DNA of 64,000 nucleotides from Lachnospiraceae bacterium (GCA_024698075.1 JAILRP010000061.1:1-64000), one strand, 5' to 3'. Shown: positions 36,125-44,798, counted from the stretch's first letter. Notes: generated by a model from the sequence alone, not told the origin. Numbers and translations are program-made.

Positions 36125-37144
36125 TTAACCTTCCGTAAAGAAGCTTGAAGGGCTGACCTCAGCGTAGCACTGTGAGCAGAGACCTTCGATCGCGGCACCG
36201 TTGTTGATCTGGATCGATTTGCTCTTGATATTGCCCATGATGATCGCCGTAGAATCAAGAACAACGGGGCCCTTGACATCGATGTCACCCTTGACGGCAC
36301 CGGCTATCACTGCGCTCGTGGCACTCATGTTGCCCTTGATGACGCTGCTCTGTCCGACCTTGATGGAACCGTTCGAAGTAACCTCTCCGATGATCCTTGC
36401 GCCGTCGGCGAAAATCTCCTCTGCCTTGGAATCGCCTTCGATATTGCCGGTTATGTTCAGCTTGCCGGCAACCGTTACATTTCCTTTTACTGTACCCATT
36501 ATGTCAAGGGATCCGTTTGTGGCTATGTCACCGGTAACGGTCATGCCGTTAGGGATGACACCGGTCTCATTGACGCCCTGGGCATATGTATTGATAGGTG
36601 CCGGTCTCTCGGTGTTCTGAGGGAATATCGGCTCAGTAACCTGATTTGGCACTTCCTGCCTGATGGGTTCCTGTGAGAAGATCGGCTCTACCGGCTTCGT
36701 CTCGACAGGCTTGGGCTCTTCGGGAGCAAAGATGGGTTCAACGACCTGAACAGGTTCCTGTGCAGGTGCAGCCTTGGGTTCTTCCTTATATACCGGGATC
36801 TCCACAGGTTCGGGTTCGGGAGCGGGTGCAGGAACCGGCTCGGGCGCAGGTGCGGGAGCGGGTGCAGGTGCGGGTGCAGGTGCAGGCTCGGGAACAGGTT
36901 CGGGCGCAGGTGCAGGTGCAGGCTCAGGTTCTGCAGGTGCAGATGCTTCGAACATCGGATCGGCCTTGGCGGGCTCGGGATCTTCAAGACCCTTTATGAG
37001 CTCAGCAAGATCATCCTGCCCTATGGGAGCTGAAGGTTCGGAAATGGTATCAACCATCTGCGGTGCCGGAGCGCTCCCCTCTTCCGGCATAAGCTCATTT
37101 ACTGCCTGTGATAGATCGTCCTTGAAATCCTTGAAAAAACTCAT
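36125..37144 (-). CDS. Bactofilin-like cytoskeletal protein with Pro-Ala linker
   Basis: About 339 residues. The start is the ATG at 37144, with GGAGGA six bases upstream. The N-terminal 40 residues (MSFFKDFKDDLSQAVNELMP) may form a targeting helix. Residues about 60-190 are a Pro/Ala/Glu-rich disordered linker. The C-terminal 130 residues form the bactofilin beta-helix: VTGDIATNGSLDIMGTVKGN, VAGKLNITGNIEGDSKAEEI, EVTSNGSIKVGQSSVIKGNM and DVKGPVVLDSTAIIMGNIKS. Bactofilins polymerise at the membrane and position wall enzymes. The neighbour is a peptidoglycan/polysaccharide deacetylase, so a wall-shaping role is plausible. Confidence 0.85.
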   Translation of the reverse strand: MSFFKDFKDDLSQAVNELMPEEGSAPAPQMVDTISEPSAPIGQDDLAELIKGLEDPEPAKADPMFEASAPAEPEPAPAPAPEPVPEPAPAPAPAPAPAPAPEPVPAPAPEPEPVEIPVYKEEPKAAPAQEPVQVVEPIFAPEEPKPVETKPVEPIFSQEPIRQEVPNQVTEPIFPQNTERPAPINTYAQGVNETGVIPNGMTVTGDIATNGSLDIMGTVKGNVTVAGKLNITGNIEGDSKAEEIFADGARIIGEVTSNGSIKVGQSSVIKGNMSATSAVIAGAVKGDIDVKGPVVLDSTAIIMGNIKSKSIQINNGAAIEGLCSQCYAEVSPSSFFTEG

Positions 37145-37158
37145 TTTGCTTCCTCCAT

Positions 37159-38088
37159 TCAATTTGTTCTTGTATAGTGTCTGATCGGCATTGTTGTTTC
37201 ATCGATGGGGACGATGGGAATGCCGCTTGCCTGTATTGCCTCGATTATCTCGGGCAGTGCTTCCACGGTGCTCGTCTTATTATAAAGGTCGTGGAACAGT
37301 ATCATAGCTTCCTCATATTCATTGAGGTCGCATAGCGAATTCTCAATGATCTGTTCGGCAGGAAGCATGGGATTGGTGGCATCCCCCGCAACGACATTCC
37401 AGTCATAGTACGTGATCCCGCGGTCTTCAAGCACCTTTATGAACTGCTCCATCGGAATGCGCGACACACTGTTGCTGGAGCCGCCCGGAAAGCGGTAGAT
37501 GGACGGCTTTACGCCTGTCACTTCATACTGCAGCGAATATATCCTGTCGAGATCCTTTGTAAAGGCATCAACGGAGGAATATATCTCGTTGTACTTGTGG
37601 GAATATGAATGCATGCATAGCACATGCCCCTCATCAACTATACGCTTATACATTTTACGGAGTTCTTCACTCTCCGTTCCGACGCAGAAAAAATTGCCCT
37701 TTACGCCATACTCATCGAGAATGTCGAGTATCTTCCCGGTATTGGGCGACGGCCCGTCATCAAATGTAAGATAGACCTTCTTCGGCCATGCCGTCCTGGC
37801 CGAGGCATCGGCCTTTCCTTCATAAGTTCCGATATCAATGAGCGAGAGCTCCCTGCTTATAGCGCCTACGGCGCTTCCGAGTTCATCGACTGAAGATGAA
37901 ACGGAACTGACCTTTTCGATAAGGCTGTTCTGATTGGTCGTAATATGGCCGATCTCCTCCTCCAGGGCATCCATCCTGTCATTCTCCCTCATGATGAGGA
38001 CGAAAAGGATGACACATATTATAACCGTGATAAGAAATACCACATACGGACCGAACAGCAGCATCTGCTTCAATCTGCGTACACGCAT
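37159..38088 (-). CDS. Membrane-anchored polysaccharide deacetylase (NodB domain)
   Basis: About 309 residues. A basic start MRVRRLKQMLL and one membrane helix (YVVFLITVIICVILFVLIM) are followed by a short coiled coil, then a NodB/CE4 catalytic domain. All five motifs are visible: VYLTFDDGPSPNTG, HSYSHKYNEI, YRFPGGS, YDWNVVAGD and ILFHDLYN. It should remove acetyl groups from peptidoglycan or another surface glycan outside the cell. The promoter at 38110-38138 puts transcription start near 38104, which rules out upstream start codons and fits the ATG at 38088. It leads the operon through bactofilin to rseP. Confidence 0.9.
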   Translation of the reverse strand: MRVRRLKQMLLFGPYVVFLITVIICVILFVLIMRENDRMDALEEEIGHITTNQNSLIEKVSSVSSSVDELGSAVGAISRELSLIDIGTYEGKADASARTAWPKKVYLTFDDGPSPNTGKILDILDEYGVKGNFFCVGTESEELRKMYKRIVDEGHVLCMHSYSHKYNEIYSSVDAFTKDLDRIYSLQYEVTGVKPSIYRFPGGSSNSVSRIPMEQFIKVLEDRGITYYDWNVVAGDATNPMLPAEQIIENSLCDLNEYEEAMILFHDLYNKTSTVEALPEIIEAIQASGIPIVPIDETTMPIRHYTRTN

Positions 38089-38109
38089 ACCACACCCCAT
38101 ATATTTGAC

Positions 38110-38138
38110 ATTATAGTGTCTTTTATGGCCGCTTGCAA
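38110..38138 (-). promoter_or_regulatory. Promoter of the deacetylase-to-rseP operon
   Basis: On the minus strand, TTGCAA (38133-38138), 17 bases, then a perfect TATAAT (38110-38115). Transcription would start near 38104, only about 16 bases before the deacetylase ATG. Confidence 0.7.
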
Positions 38139-38197
38139 CAACATATTGTAGTTTTGTAATAAAACACAACGTTATTTAATTATGGCCTTTTGGACAT

Positions 38198-38228
38198 AAA
38201 AAAAGGGAGATGCATCAGCATCTCCCCG
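38198..38228 (-). terminator. Intrinsic terminator after the CAP-domain gene
   Basis: On the minus strand, GGGAGATGC and GCATCTCCC pair around a four-base loop and are followed by seven T. It lies about 25 bases past the CAP gene stop and isolates it from the next operon. Confidence 0.88.
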
Positions 38229-38252
38229 GAAGATCTATATCATATGGTTTGA

Positions 38253-38825
38253 TCAATAGCCGTATTCCTGTGCCCAGTAGTATGTTCCGTCATCTGCCTG
38301 ATAGATTGAGATCGCAACCTTCTCGAACTCATCGAAGAGGATGTTGTCCCTGTGTGTCGGGCTGTTCATCCATGCTTCAACGGCATCCTCTGCTGTGTCA
38401 AATCCAAATGCGAGGTTCTCGCCACCCTGGATCTTACTGTTAACGGTGTACCACTGCTTGCCGCTGGGACGGGTATGTGAGAACTTGACCGAGCACTCCT
38501 CAGCCCTTACGTGTGAAACCGTCTCAAGGTTGGTATCCCAGTCAAGGGGATCGAGTCCTGCAGCTGCTCTCTCATCATTAACGAGATTGCTTGCTTCCAT
38601 GGCAACGGCACGGAGTCCGGCATCATCCCTTGATGACTCGGAAAGTGCTACCGCCTCGGAATCGAAATAGTGGAACTCCTCACCGTCAATGTCAGCCATT
38701 GTACGGAAAGCATCTTCCTCAAGAAGACCTCCGGCCTTGCCTCCCTTTAATCCAAAGAAGGCGGCCACTGAAACGGCCAGAAGCCCCAACGCGATCAAAC
38801 CGGCTAAAAGTTTCTTGTTCTTCAT
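38253..38825 (-). CDS. Secreted or anchored CAP-domain (SCP/PR-1-like) protein
   Basis: A 190-residue protein. The ATG at 38825 has AGGAGG at 7 bases and starts MKNKKLLAGLIALGLLAVSV, a signal peptide or uncleaved anchor. The mature part is a CAP domain: ASNLVNDERAAAGLDPLDWD, VRAEECSVKFSHTRPSGKQW, GENLAFGFDTAEDAVEAWMN and SPTHRDNILFDEFEKVAISI, ending YWAQEYGY. The conserved His and Glu residues of the CAP cavity are present. The gene has its own promoter (38891-38919) and terminator. The function of bacterial CAP proteins is not settled. Confidence 0.88.
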   Translation of the reverse strand: MKNKKLLAGLIALGLLAVSVAAFFGLKGGKAGGLLEEDAFRTMADIDGEEFHYFDSEAVALSESSRDDAGLRAVAMEASNLVNDERAAAGLDPLDWDTNLETVSHVRAEECSVKFSHTRPSGKQWYTVNSKIQGGENLAFGFDTAEDAVEAWMNSPTHRDNILFDEFEKVAISIYQADDGTYYWAQEYGY

Positions 38826-38890
38826 GATCAAACCTCCTGTAAACTGATGCATTCTTTGCGCAAAAAATACATAATACTTCTTCTAAACAG

Positions 38891-38919
38891 ATTATGTCAC
38901 ATTTGGGTAGTAAATGCAA
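38891..38919 (-). promoter_or_regulatory. Promoter of the CAP-domain gene
   Basis: On the minus strand, TTGCAT (38914-38919), 17 bases, then CATAAT (38891-38896). The leader would be about 60 bases. The rest of the 38826-39059 gap holds A/T runs without a clear terminator. Confidence 0.6.
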
Positions 38920-39059
38920 CACTTTTTTACAAAAAAATCACTTTTTTATTCTCAGGTGACATTTTGGCATATTCTGCCGCAATTTTCCCCGTTCACTTAT
39001 AAGGACGCTGTAAGTTTCAAAAAAGGGTCAGCTTTTTTACCGATTTTTAATGGATGGTC

Positions 39060-40154
39060 TCAGTCATAATACTCATCTTCGGTGCTGATATACTCCAGAT
39101 CCTCGTCTTCATCGTATTCATCATCCCTTGCGTCATCGGCATATCCACGCATCTTCGGATAGCCTCTGCCTTTCACGTACCGTCTGTCATCATCCATCCC
39201 GCCGCCGGCATATTCTTCGTCATAATATCCATCATCCTCATAAGTGCCGCGGTAGTCGTCAGGATCGTCATAAGTGCCGCGGTAATCGTCAGAATCGTCA
39301 TAAGTGCCGCGGTAATCGTCGGAATCGGCATAATCATCGGCATAGTCGTCCTCCGCGGAATATGCGTTATAAAGGGGCTTGGGCTTACGGGCAAAGATCG
39401 ACATGAAATGGCTGTGGTGGATGATGAAGATCGCCACGATCATAAATATATGGGCGATGAAAGTCGATACCAGTACTCCGTTGCCGACAAGCAGATAGTC
39501 AGACGTAAATCCCGTGTAGGCCATGAATCCCGTATACGCCAGTCCGAGTATGAGGAGCGGGAAGTTCTTCAGTGACTCAAGCATCGTCTTTATCCCGTCC
39601 CTGAAAGAAGCGTCGAAATATATGAAACGTCCGATCATGAGGCCCAGGAAATACATTATGAAACCGTCATAGTTGTCATTTTCGTAAATTAACTTGATAT
39701 ATGCAAAGATCAGGATCACGTAAAGCATCCCGAGAAGCCTTACGCTTCCCCTCTCCTGGCTTGTGATCTTTTTCAGCGGTATAAGCAGACGGTCAAGGAT
39801 ATTGTTGAACACGATGGACAGGCAGATCATAAGGAGCAGTATCATATCCTTATAATCGTCCCAGAATACGCGGAAATCACCGTCCGGGGCAAACCTGTCG
39901 ATCAGATAGTAGATTGCCAGGAACGAGAGTATCGAAGCTCCCGAAAATACCATCTCATAAAACCTCTGGATGGTATCATGTGCCTTCTCATAATAGAACT
40001 GTCTTCTCACGCTCCTGTCCTCAAATCTCGATTGGACAAAAACGATCATCAGTATATAGAACACGCAGATCACCGAAAATGCGAGCGATAGCGCCAGAAA
40101 CATGAGCATCGGCCGCAGTTCGGTGTAATGCGCGATATATTCCTCAAATGACAT
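39060..40154 (-). CDS. Multi-pass membrane protein with acidic Tyr-rich repeat tail
   Basis: A 364-residue protein that I do not recognise. About seven hydrophobic helices cover residues 15-245 (MLMFLALSLAFSVICVFYIL, SILSFLAIYYLIDRF, DMILLLMICLSIVFNNIL, LLILGLAYTGFMAYTG, TFIAHIFMIVAIFII). The cytoplasmic tail from about 260 is highly acidic and tyrosine-rich, with three copies of a ten-residue unit containing DDYRGTYDD. It closes the flagellar-cluster transcription unit, 22 bases after the MltG-like gene. The tail could be a phosphorylation or protein-binding platform, but no motif proves this. Confidence 0.65.
   Translation of the reverse strand: MSFEEYIAHYTELRPMLMFLALSLAFSVICVFYILMIVFVQSRFEDRSVRRQFYYEKAHDTIQRFYEMVFSGASILSFLAIYYLIDRFAPDGDFRVFWDDYKDMILLLMICLSIVFNNILDRLLIPLKKITSQERGSVRLLGMLYVILIFAYIKLIYENDNYDGFIMYFLGLMIGRFIYFDASFRDGIKTMLESLKNFPLLILGLAYTGFMAYTGFTSDYLLVGNGVLVSTFIAHIFMIVAIFIIHHSHFMSIFARKPKPLYNAYSAEDDYADDYADSDDYRGTYDDSDDYRGTYDDPDDYRGTYEDDGYYDEEYAGGGMDDDRRYVKGRGYPKMRGYADDARDDEYDEDEDLEYISTEDEYYD
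39241..39330 (-). repeat. Three tandem 30-base coding units
   Basis: Bases 39241-39270, 39271-39300 and 39301-39330 are near-identical 30-base units, each encoding one Asp/Tyr-rich decapeptide in the tail of the membrane protein. The frame is kept, so unit number can vary without breaking the gene. Confidence 0.85.
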
Positions 40155-40176
40155 ATGATTCTCTTTCTGCCCGGTA

Positions 40177-41019
40177 TCAGTTCTTCCGGGTGATTATCCT
40201 GGCTATCTCCTCGTAGCCCGCACCTTCCGGGATAGTATGGTTCCCGGTGGATATCCTTCTGTCATATCCGTTGTTGCACAGATATGTGTTGAACTGTGCG
40301 GCGCTGTCTATGACGCCTGCTGCCTTCAGCTGTGCGCATACCGTTTCCGATCCGCTTCCAGGCACCACATTTATCGTTGCACTCTTGCCGGACGGGGCAG
40401 GAGTCGGTGTCGGTGCAGGTGTCTTGGTCGGCGTGGGTGTCGGCGTTTTCGTCGGCGTCGGCGTGGGCGTCTTCGTCGGCGTAGGCGTAGGCGTCTTCGT
40501 CGGTGTAGGCGTGGGTGTCTTCGTCGGTGTAGGCGTGGGCGTCTTCGTCGGCGTGGGCGTAGGTGTCTTCGTCGGCGTAGGCGTGGGCGTCTTCGTCGGC
40601 GTAGGCGTAGGTGTAGGCGTCGGCGTAGGTGTAGGCGTCGGCGTAGGCGTAGGTGTAGGCGTCGGCGTAGGCGTAGGTGTCTTCGTCGGTGTGGGCGTAG
40701 GCGTCTTCGTCGGTGTAGGCGTAGGTGTCTTCGTCGGTGTAGGCGTAGGCGTCTTCGTCGGCGTGGGCGTAGGCGTCTTCGTCGGTGTAGGTGTGGGCGT
40801 CTTTGTCGGCGCAGATGCAGGTTCGGAAGTCTCCGCATCACCTGAAGATGATGCCACCAGTGTCCTGTCTTCCTCAACCATGCCGAGCGCTTCGGCACGT
40901 TCCCTGACCTCATCGTCCGTCATGGCTTCTTTTGTATTTTTTCCGAGGGCGAGGCCCATAACGAGTGCCGTTACGGCAATGCCTATCCCAAGCCCCCTGA
41001 GATAATATTTCAGTTTCAT
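40177..41019 (-). CDS. MltG-like accessory domain protein with Lys-Thr-Pro repeat stalk
   Basis: A 280-residue protein with a membrane helix at about 7-25 ([20 protein letters not shown]) and a short acidic segment. A stalk of about 135 residues (75-205) follows, made of KTPTPTPT units. The C-terminal 68 residues read [40 protein letters not shown] and [18 protein letters not shown]. The C-terminus matches the small LysM-like N-terminal subdomain of YceG/MltG transglycosylases, but the catalytic YceG domain with its Glu is absent. It is probably a wall-associated, non-catalytic protein. It lies between the single-pass and multi-pass membrane protein genes at the end of the flagellar cluster. 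Confidence 0.7.
   Translation of the reverse strand: MKLKYYLRGLGIGIAVTALVMGLALGKNTKEAMTDDEVRERAEALGMVEEDRTLVASSSGDAETSEPASAPTKTPTPTPTKTPTPTPTKTPTPTPTKTPTPTPTKTPTPTPTKTPTPTPTPTPTPTPTPTPTPTPTPTPTPTKTPTPTPTKTPTPTPTKTPTPTPTKTPTPTPTKTPTPTPTKTPTPTPTKTPTPTPTKTPAPTPTPAPSGKSATINVVPGSGSETVCAQLKAAGVIDSAAQFNTYLCNNGYDRRISTGNHTIPEGAGYEEIARIITRKN
40423..40815 (-). repeat. Thr-Pro/Lys-Thr-Pro coding repeat
   Basis: Tandem 24-base units on a GTCTTCGTCGGTGTAGGCGT pattern, each encoding the octapeptide KTPTPTPT. A middle part has pure Pro-Thr. The repeat forms the stalk of the MltG-like protein and resembles the stalk coded at 28168-28460. Confidence 0.88.
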
Positions 41020-41040
41020 TTTTATTACCTATTTCCGGCT

Positions 41041-42045
41041 TTATCTGAAAAGATCGAGTACCAGCTTGACCTCTCCGACTCCAAGCCCGAGTGTCTTGGC
41101 TATCTGAACGGTATCAAGTCCCTGCTGCGCCATCGCGAGGATCCTGTCATTGTTGTTGGCGGGTGCCTCGGTATTCTCCGTATTCAGTGCCTCTATATCC
41201 GCGACCGTTACCGCTCCCGCAGCCGGGGACACGTTCACGATATTGCCTTCCTTATATGCGCCTCCGGAGAGGATGTCATAAACGACTTTTTCCTTGACCG
41301 CCTGAGGAGCGTCTGACGTTATCGCCTTGGCGAGCGCTTCCTGCGGCTTGTTGTTTCCAAGGAGCGATGCTTCGATCTTCGACTGCGTCAGTGATTTTCC
41401 GCGGAGCGGAGCGCTCGGTGCGGCCGATGCAGGGGCGGCCGGTGCAGGTGAAGCAGCTGAAACGGCGGCCTGCTCAGGTGCATTCTTTTCACTGTCATTT
41501 GAAAAGACGATCGGTTCGGCATCGGGGATCACCAGATTATCGAATACCGACTTCTGCTCGCTCGTCAGTCCCTTCTGAGATACGGAAGCTACGCTCATTC
41601 CGCGCAGAAGCGTCTCGGAAGCGTCAACCGCGGTATGTGATATGCTCTCAATCTCCTTAACGGCAGCATCGGCCTCACGGATGGTGTTGGTAAGGTCCGT
41701 CTGCTTGTCCTTCAGCATATCGTAAAGGAACATGACTTCCTGATGGTTCCTGTTGATCTCTTCAAGAACGGTTCCGGCATATTCGCCGACAGCCATGATC
41801 TTCTCGTTTGACACCTTCTCAAGTGAGCGTTCCGCCTTCTCAACGGCAAAATCAACCGTCTCGTTCGTCGCCTCGCCGACGCGGAGCCTCATCGTATCGA
41901 CTTCCTGCTCAACGATCTTGCGGGCTTCCTCCTGCTCGGCGGCAAGCTCCCTTTCCGACTTCTTGAGCGGGATATCGGGCATCATAAAGCTTATTACAAA
42001 AATAATCACTCCTACAGCAAGGAGTGCTATTTCCATGGGTGTCAT
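41041..42045 (-). CDS. Single-pass membrane protein with coiled coil and C-terminal HTH-like motif (DUF6115-like)
   Basis: 334 residues. The ATG at 42045 has AGGAGG five bases upstream. An N-terminal helix (MEIALLAVGVIIFVISFMMP) is followed by a long coiled coil (about 35-135, EQEEARKIVEQEVDTMRLRV). A Pro/Ala-rich linker (about 190-220) comes next. A C-terminal helix-turn-helix-like end reads ILAMAQQGLDTVQIAKTLGL. I associate this layout with DUF6115 proteins found by clostridial flagellar genes, but that name is from memory. The position between the acidic 103-residue gene and the MltG-like gene suggests a role at the cell envelope near the flagellum. Confidence 0.7.
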   Translation of the reverse strand: MTPMEIALLAVGVIIFVISFMMPDIPLKKSERELAAEQEEARKIVEQEVDTMRLRVGEATNETVDFAVEKAERSLEKVSNEKIMAVGEYAGTVLEEINRNHQEVMFLYDMLKDKQTDLTNTIREADAAVKEIESISHTAVDASETLLRGMSVASVSQKGLTSEQKSVFDNLVIPDAEPIVFSNDSEKNAPEQAAVSAASPAPAAPASAAPSAPLRGKSLTQSKIEASLLGNNKPQEALAKAITSDAPQAVKEKVVYDILSGGAYKEGNIVNVSPAAGAVTVADIEALNTENTEAPANNNDRILAMAQQGLDTVQIAKTLGLGVGEVKLVLDLFR

Positions 42046-42057
42046 CCACGCCTCCTG

Positions 42058-42369
42058 TTAAATGGTTATGTTAAATCCGCCCGGCCGAAGTGCAATGACT
42101 TTTCCTTCTTCCGGTATCTCGTCCTCTTTCTTCTTGTTGCGGTTATTGACGTACTTATTCCGCCCCTCTTCCCTGGCATCATGCTCCGTCCCGGACTCAT
42201 TGGCATTATCCTTCTCGCGGACGGTGTTAACGTGGGAAGTATCGTTCTTGTCAATGTCATCCTGGATTATGACATGCTGCGTCTGGGGATGCTCGTTCTC
42301 ATTCGCCTTGATGGCCTGAAAGTCCATCGCGCGCACGACCATGTTGTTGTTCTCGATAGGAGATATCAT
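42058..42369 (-). CDS. Small hydrophilic protein of unknown function
   Basis: A 103-residue soluble protein, very rich in Asn, Asp, Glu, Lys and Arg. It has a central disordered part (DIDKNDTSHVNTVREKDNAN) and the ordered-looking end EGKVIALRPGGFNITI. There is no membrane segment or known motif. It starts 2 bases after the FapA stop and ends 13 bases before the next start, so it is translated with them. I do not recognise it; its place in the flagellar unit is the only clue. Confidence 0.65.
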   Translation of the reverse strand: MISPIENNNMVVRAMDFQAIKANENEHPQTQHVIIQDDIDKNDTSHVNTVREKDNANESGTEHDAREEGRNKYVNNRNKKKEDEIPEEGKVIALRPGGFNITI

Positions 42370-42370
42370 A

Positions 42371-43969
42371 TCACAGACCCTTCACCCTTATGTCGGCACC
42401 ATCCTTAACGAACCGCCCGTGCTGGACAGGCTTGGAAAGGGTGATGCTCGTGTCGTTTATCGTTATCTTCGTTCCGGGATATGCATAGCTTTCAACCTTT
42501 ACGCAGCTCTCCACACCCTTGGTGTCTTCTATCTTATCCATAAGCTCCACGACTTCGTTCGTCTTCGCATCAAGCTCAGCCTTGAGCTCCTTGTACTGCT
42601 GGGACAGCTGTCTGAAGTATATAGTCTGTTCCGGGCGGAGCTGCTCGCCGGACTTGATCCTCTGCGTTATCGTCAGGAGAACGGGCTCGGTCTGTTCGAT
42701 CCTCTTCTTGAGCGTCGCAACATCAGCGTTCAGATTGTTGAGCTTGAGCGTGAGCTTTGGATCCGTTCCGACCTCGATCTCGGTGTCAGCGCCCATGGTG
42801 GAGCCTATCGTCTTGGCCGAGACCGTAGCGGGCGTCCTGACCGTTCCGCCGGTGATGAAGCCCTTCTTGCCGGTCACGGTAACTTCGCCCTTGCAGACGA
42901 CGTTGCTATGGAGTATAGCCTCTGAATGGACATATCCGCCGGCATTTACGTTCGCGTTCTCGAGGAACTTTGCGACAACATTTCCGCCGGCCATTATCGT
43001 GCCTTTGCTCATGCCGTTCATTCCCCTTGCTATCGTGACATTTCCGGAAGCTTCTATGAGCGCGTTCTCGACGACGCCGCGTACCTCTACGTCACCCTCG
43101 GCCCGTATCGAAAATCCCGTCTTGACGTTTCCGAGGACGCAGACGTTTCCGGCATATTCGATGTTTCCGGTTGATGTGTCGACATCACTGACCTCATATA
43201 CATCCGATACGAACACCTTGTCCTCTACAAGGGACGCGTGTCCGTTAACAAGCGATTTTATCGAAAGTTCATCAGGTGACAGCTCAATGTTCCTGCCGAA
43301 CTTGAGCGTGAGCTTCTTGACCTCGGGAGGCGGAAGGATATCTCCCACGACATTGAAGCCGGGCTTGCCCGGGATCTCGCGCGTCAGCTGCGCAAGCTTC
43401 TGGTCTTTGCTGACCACGCTTATCGCCGACAGTGAGAAGAAATCCACCGAACCGTCCTCGTTGAGCTTGGGCTTTAAGTTCGGGTTGGTATTGAAGAAAT
43501 ATTCGATGCTGGCATCTACTCCGGGCTCGGGCATGACACCCTTCGCCATGACGATATCGGTGCAGTACCGCCTGTTTGCGAGAAAATCCTCTATCGCCGC
43601 ATCATCAACGCCCTTTGTGACGCCCTGGAGCTTGAGGGTGCTCTTGATGTCGGACGCATTGGTCTCCGCGCCTCCGGTGGAAGGCGGATAAAACCTGCAT
43701 ACCGCCGTCATCTTATCCGGGCTTACCGCAATGCGGCAGCTTTCCGAGCAGGGAATGCCCTTCTTGGACGCTATCTTAACGTTCTGCGGCTTGGAAAGGC
43801 TGTCGATTATCTTTTTCAGCGCAACGATATCAACACCGGGAAAGCCCTTGGAAACAAGGTAATCCCGCATCTCATCGGCCTGTATGGGCTCGCCTCCGTC
43901 TTCAGGCGGATACAGGGCGACGTATGATTCGCTGTCATTATACACAAGTTTGAAATACCCGTTCTTCAT
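42371..43969 (-). CDS. FapA family (DUF342) protein, second copy, in flagellar cluster
   Basis: A 532-residue DUF342 protein. The N-terminal part (about 1-240) has two related segments (EDGGEPIQADEMRDYLVSKG and STGGAETNASDIKSTLKLQG). A right-handed beta-helix with short repeats follows at about 245-390 (VCVLGNVKTGFSIRAEGDVE, GNVTIARGMNGMSKGTIMAG). A coiled coil (about 410-480) and a C-terminal beta unit (GTKITINDTSITLSKPV) complete the family layout. It lies directly after fliA. Members near flagellar genes may affect motility or cell shape. It is longer at the N-terminus than the first copy by about 70 residues. AGAGGTG precedes the ATG. Confidence 0.87.
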   Translation of the reverse strand: MKNGYFKLVYNDSESYVALYPPEDGGEPIQADEMRDYLVSKGFPGVDIVALKKIIDSLSKPQNVKIASKKGIPCSESCRIAVSPDKMTAVCRFYPPSTGGAETNASDIKSTLKLQGVTKGVDDAAIEDFLANRRYCTDIVMAKGVMPEPGVDASIEYFFNTNPNLKPKLNEDGSVDFFSLSAISVVSKDQKLAQLTREIPGKPGFNVVGDILPPPEVKKLTLKFGRNIELSPDELSIKSLVNGHASLVEDKVFVSDVYEVSDVDTSTGNIEYAGNVCVLGNVKTGFSIRAEGDVEVRGVVENALIEASGNVTIARGMNGMSKGTIMAGGNVVAKFLENANVNAGGYVHSEAILHSNVVCKGEVTVTGKKGFITGGTVRTPATVSAKTIGSTMGADTEIEVGTDPKLTLKLNNLNADVATLKKRIEQTEPVLLTITQRIKSGEQLRPEQTIYFRQLSQQYKELKAELDAKTNEVVELMDKIEDTKGVESCVKVESYAYPGTKITINDTSITLSKPVQHGRFVKDGADIRVKGL

Positions 43970-44005
43970 CGTAACACCTCTCTGGCTGCCACCCCTCGCA
44001 GTCTG

Positions 44006-44773
44006 TCAGACTGTCTGGAGGATGCCCATGTAATTGCCCATTTTGTTCTTCATCTTTCCGAGCGCCTTTGTATGAAGCTGCGACACACGGGATTCCGATA
44101 CTTCCAGGACGTTGCTTATTTCCTTTAATGTAAGCTCCTCATAATAATACAGGACCACTACCATGCGTTCTTTTTCCGTGAGAAGGTTCAGGGCTTCCGA
44201 AAGCATCTGCTTGAGCTCCTCGCTCTCCATGTGCTCCTCGGGACGCGCAGGCTGTGAAGATAATCCCCTGTTGTCGGCAACATCGCTTCCCTGTTCAACA
44301 AAGTCCTCGAGGGATACGAGATTGGTGACGTTCATCTGTGCCTGCCAGCCGGCATATTCTTCTTCGGTTATTCCAAGTGCCATCGCAACCTGTTCGTCGG
44401 TCGCGGTCTTGCCTGTTGCAGCCTCGACCTCGGAAACTGCGGCGCTTATCTGTTTCTGACGCTGACGGACCGTTCTGGGTATCCAGTCCATTTTTCTGAT
44501 CTGATCTAGAATGGATCCTCTGATCCTGAGTGATGCATATGTTTCAAACTTGACATCTTTTGATGCATCAAATTTGTCGATCGCATCGATCAGTCCGAAT
44601 ATCCCGTACCCGCACAGATCGTCGAACTCGACATTATAACCCAGATACATAGAAAGACGCCCCGCAACAAGCTTGACGAGCGGAGCATACTCCAATATGA
44701 GTTTTTCCCTGAGTTTTGGCGAAGGATCTGCGGAATACTCTTTCCACAGCTTCATCCTTGCATTGTCATCCAT
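44006..44773 (-). CDS. fliA: RNA polymerase sigma-28 factor FliA/WhiG family
   Basis: A 255-residue flagellar sigma factor that directs late flagellar and chemotaxis promoters. Region 2 reads LVAGRLSMYLGYNVEFDDLC and GIFGLIDAIDKFDASKDVKF. Region 3 has IRKMDWIPRTVRQRQKQISA. Region 4 includes TEKERMVVVLYYYEELTLKE and a helix-turn-helix ISNVLEVSESRVSQLHTKAL. The length is typical. It follows the small membrane protein gene near the end of the chemotaxis block, as in other Clostridia and in Bacillus (SigD). I found no FlgM anti-sigma gene in the window. Confidence 0.95.
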   Translation of the reverse strand: MDDNARMKLWKEYSADPSPKLREKLILEYAPLVKLVAGRLSMYLGYNVEFDDLCGYGIFGLIDAIDKFDASKDVKFETYASLRIRGSILDQIRKMDWIPRTVRQRQKQISAAVSEVEAATGKTATDEQVAMALGITEEEYAGWQAQMNVTNLVSLEDFVEQGSDVADNRGLSSQPARPEEHMESEELKQMLSEALNLLTEKERMVVVLYYYEELTLKEISNVLEVSESRVSQLHTKALGKMKNKMGNYMGILQTV

Positions 44774-44798
44774 AATCCCCCTCCAAGTTCATCCCCTG

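Noticed and set aside
38089..38169. N-terminal extension of the deacetylase
   Set aside because: A near-perfect promoter (38110-38138) lies inside it, so it cannot be part of the main transcript.
39001..39059. Terminator after the multi-pass membrane protein gene
   Set aside because: Only an A/T stem of seven pairs is possible around a short loop; too weak to call.
40247..41005. Plus-strand frame encoding Gly-Val repeats
   Set aside because: Antisense shadow of the KTPTPTPT stalk of the MltG-like protein.
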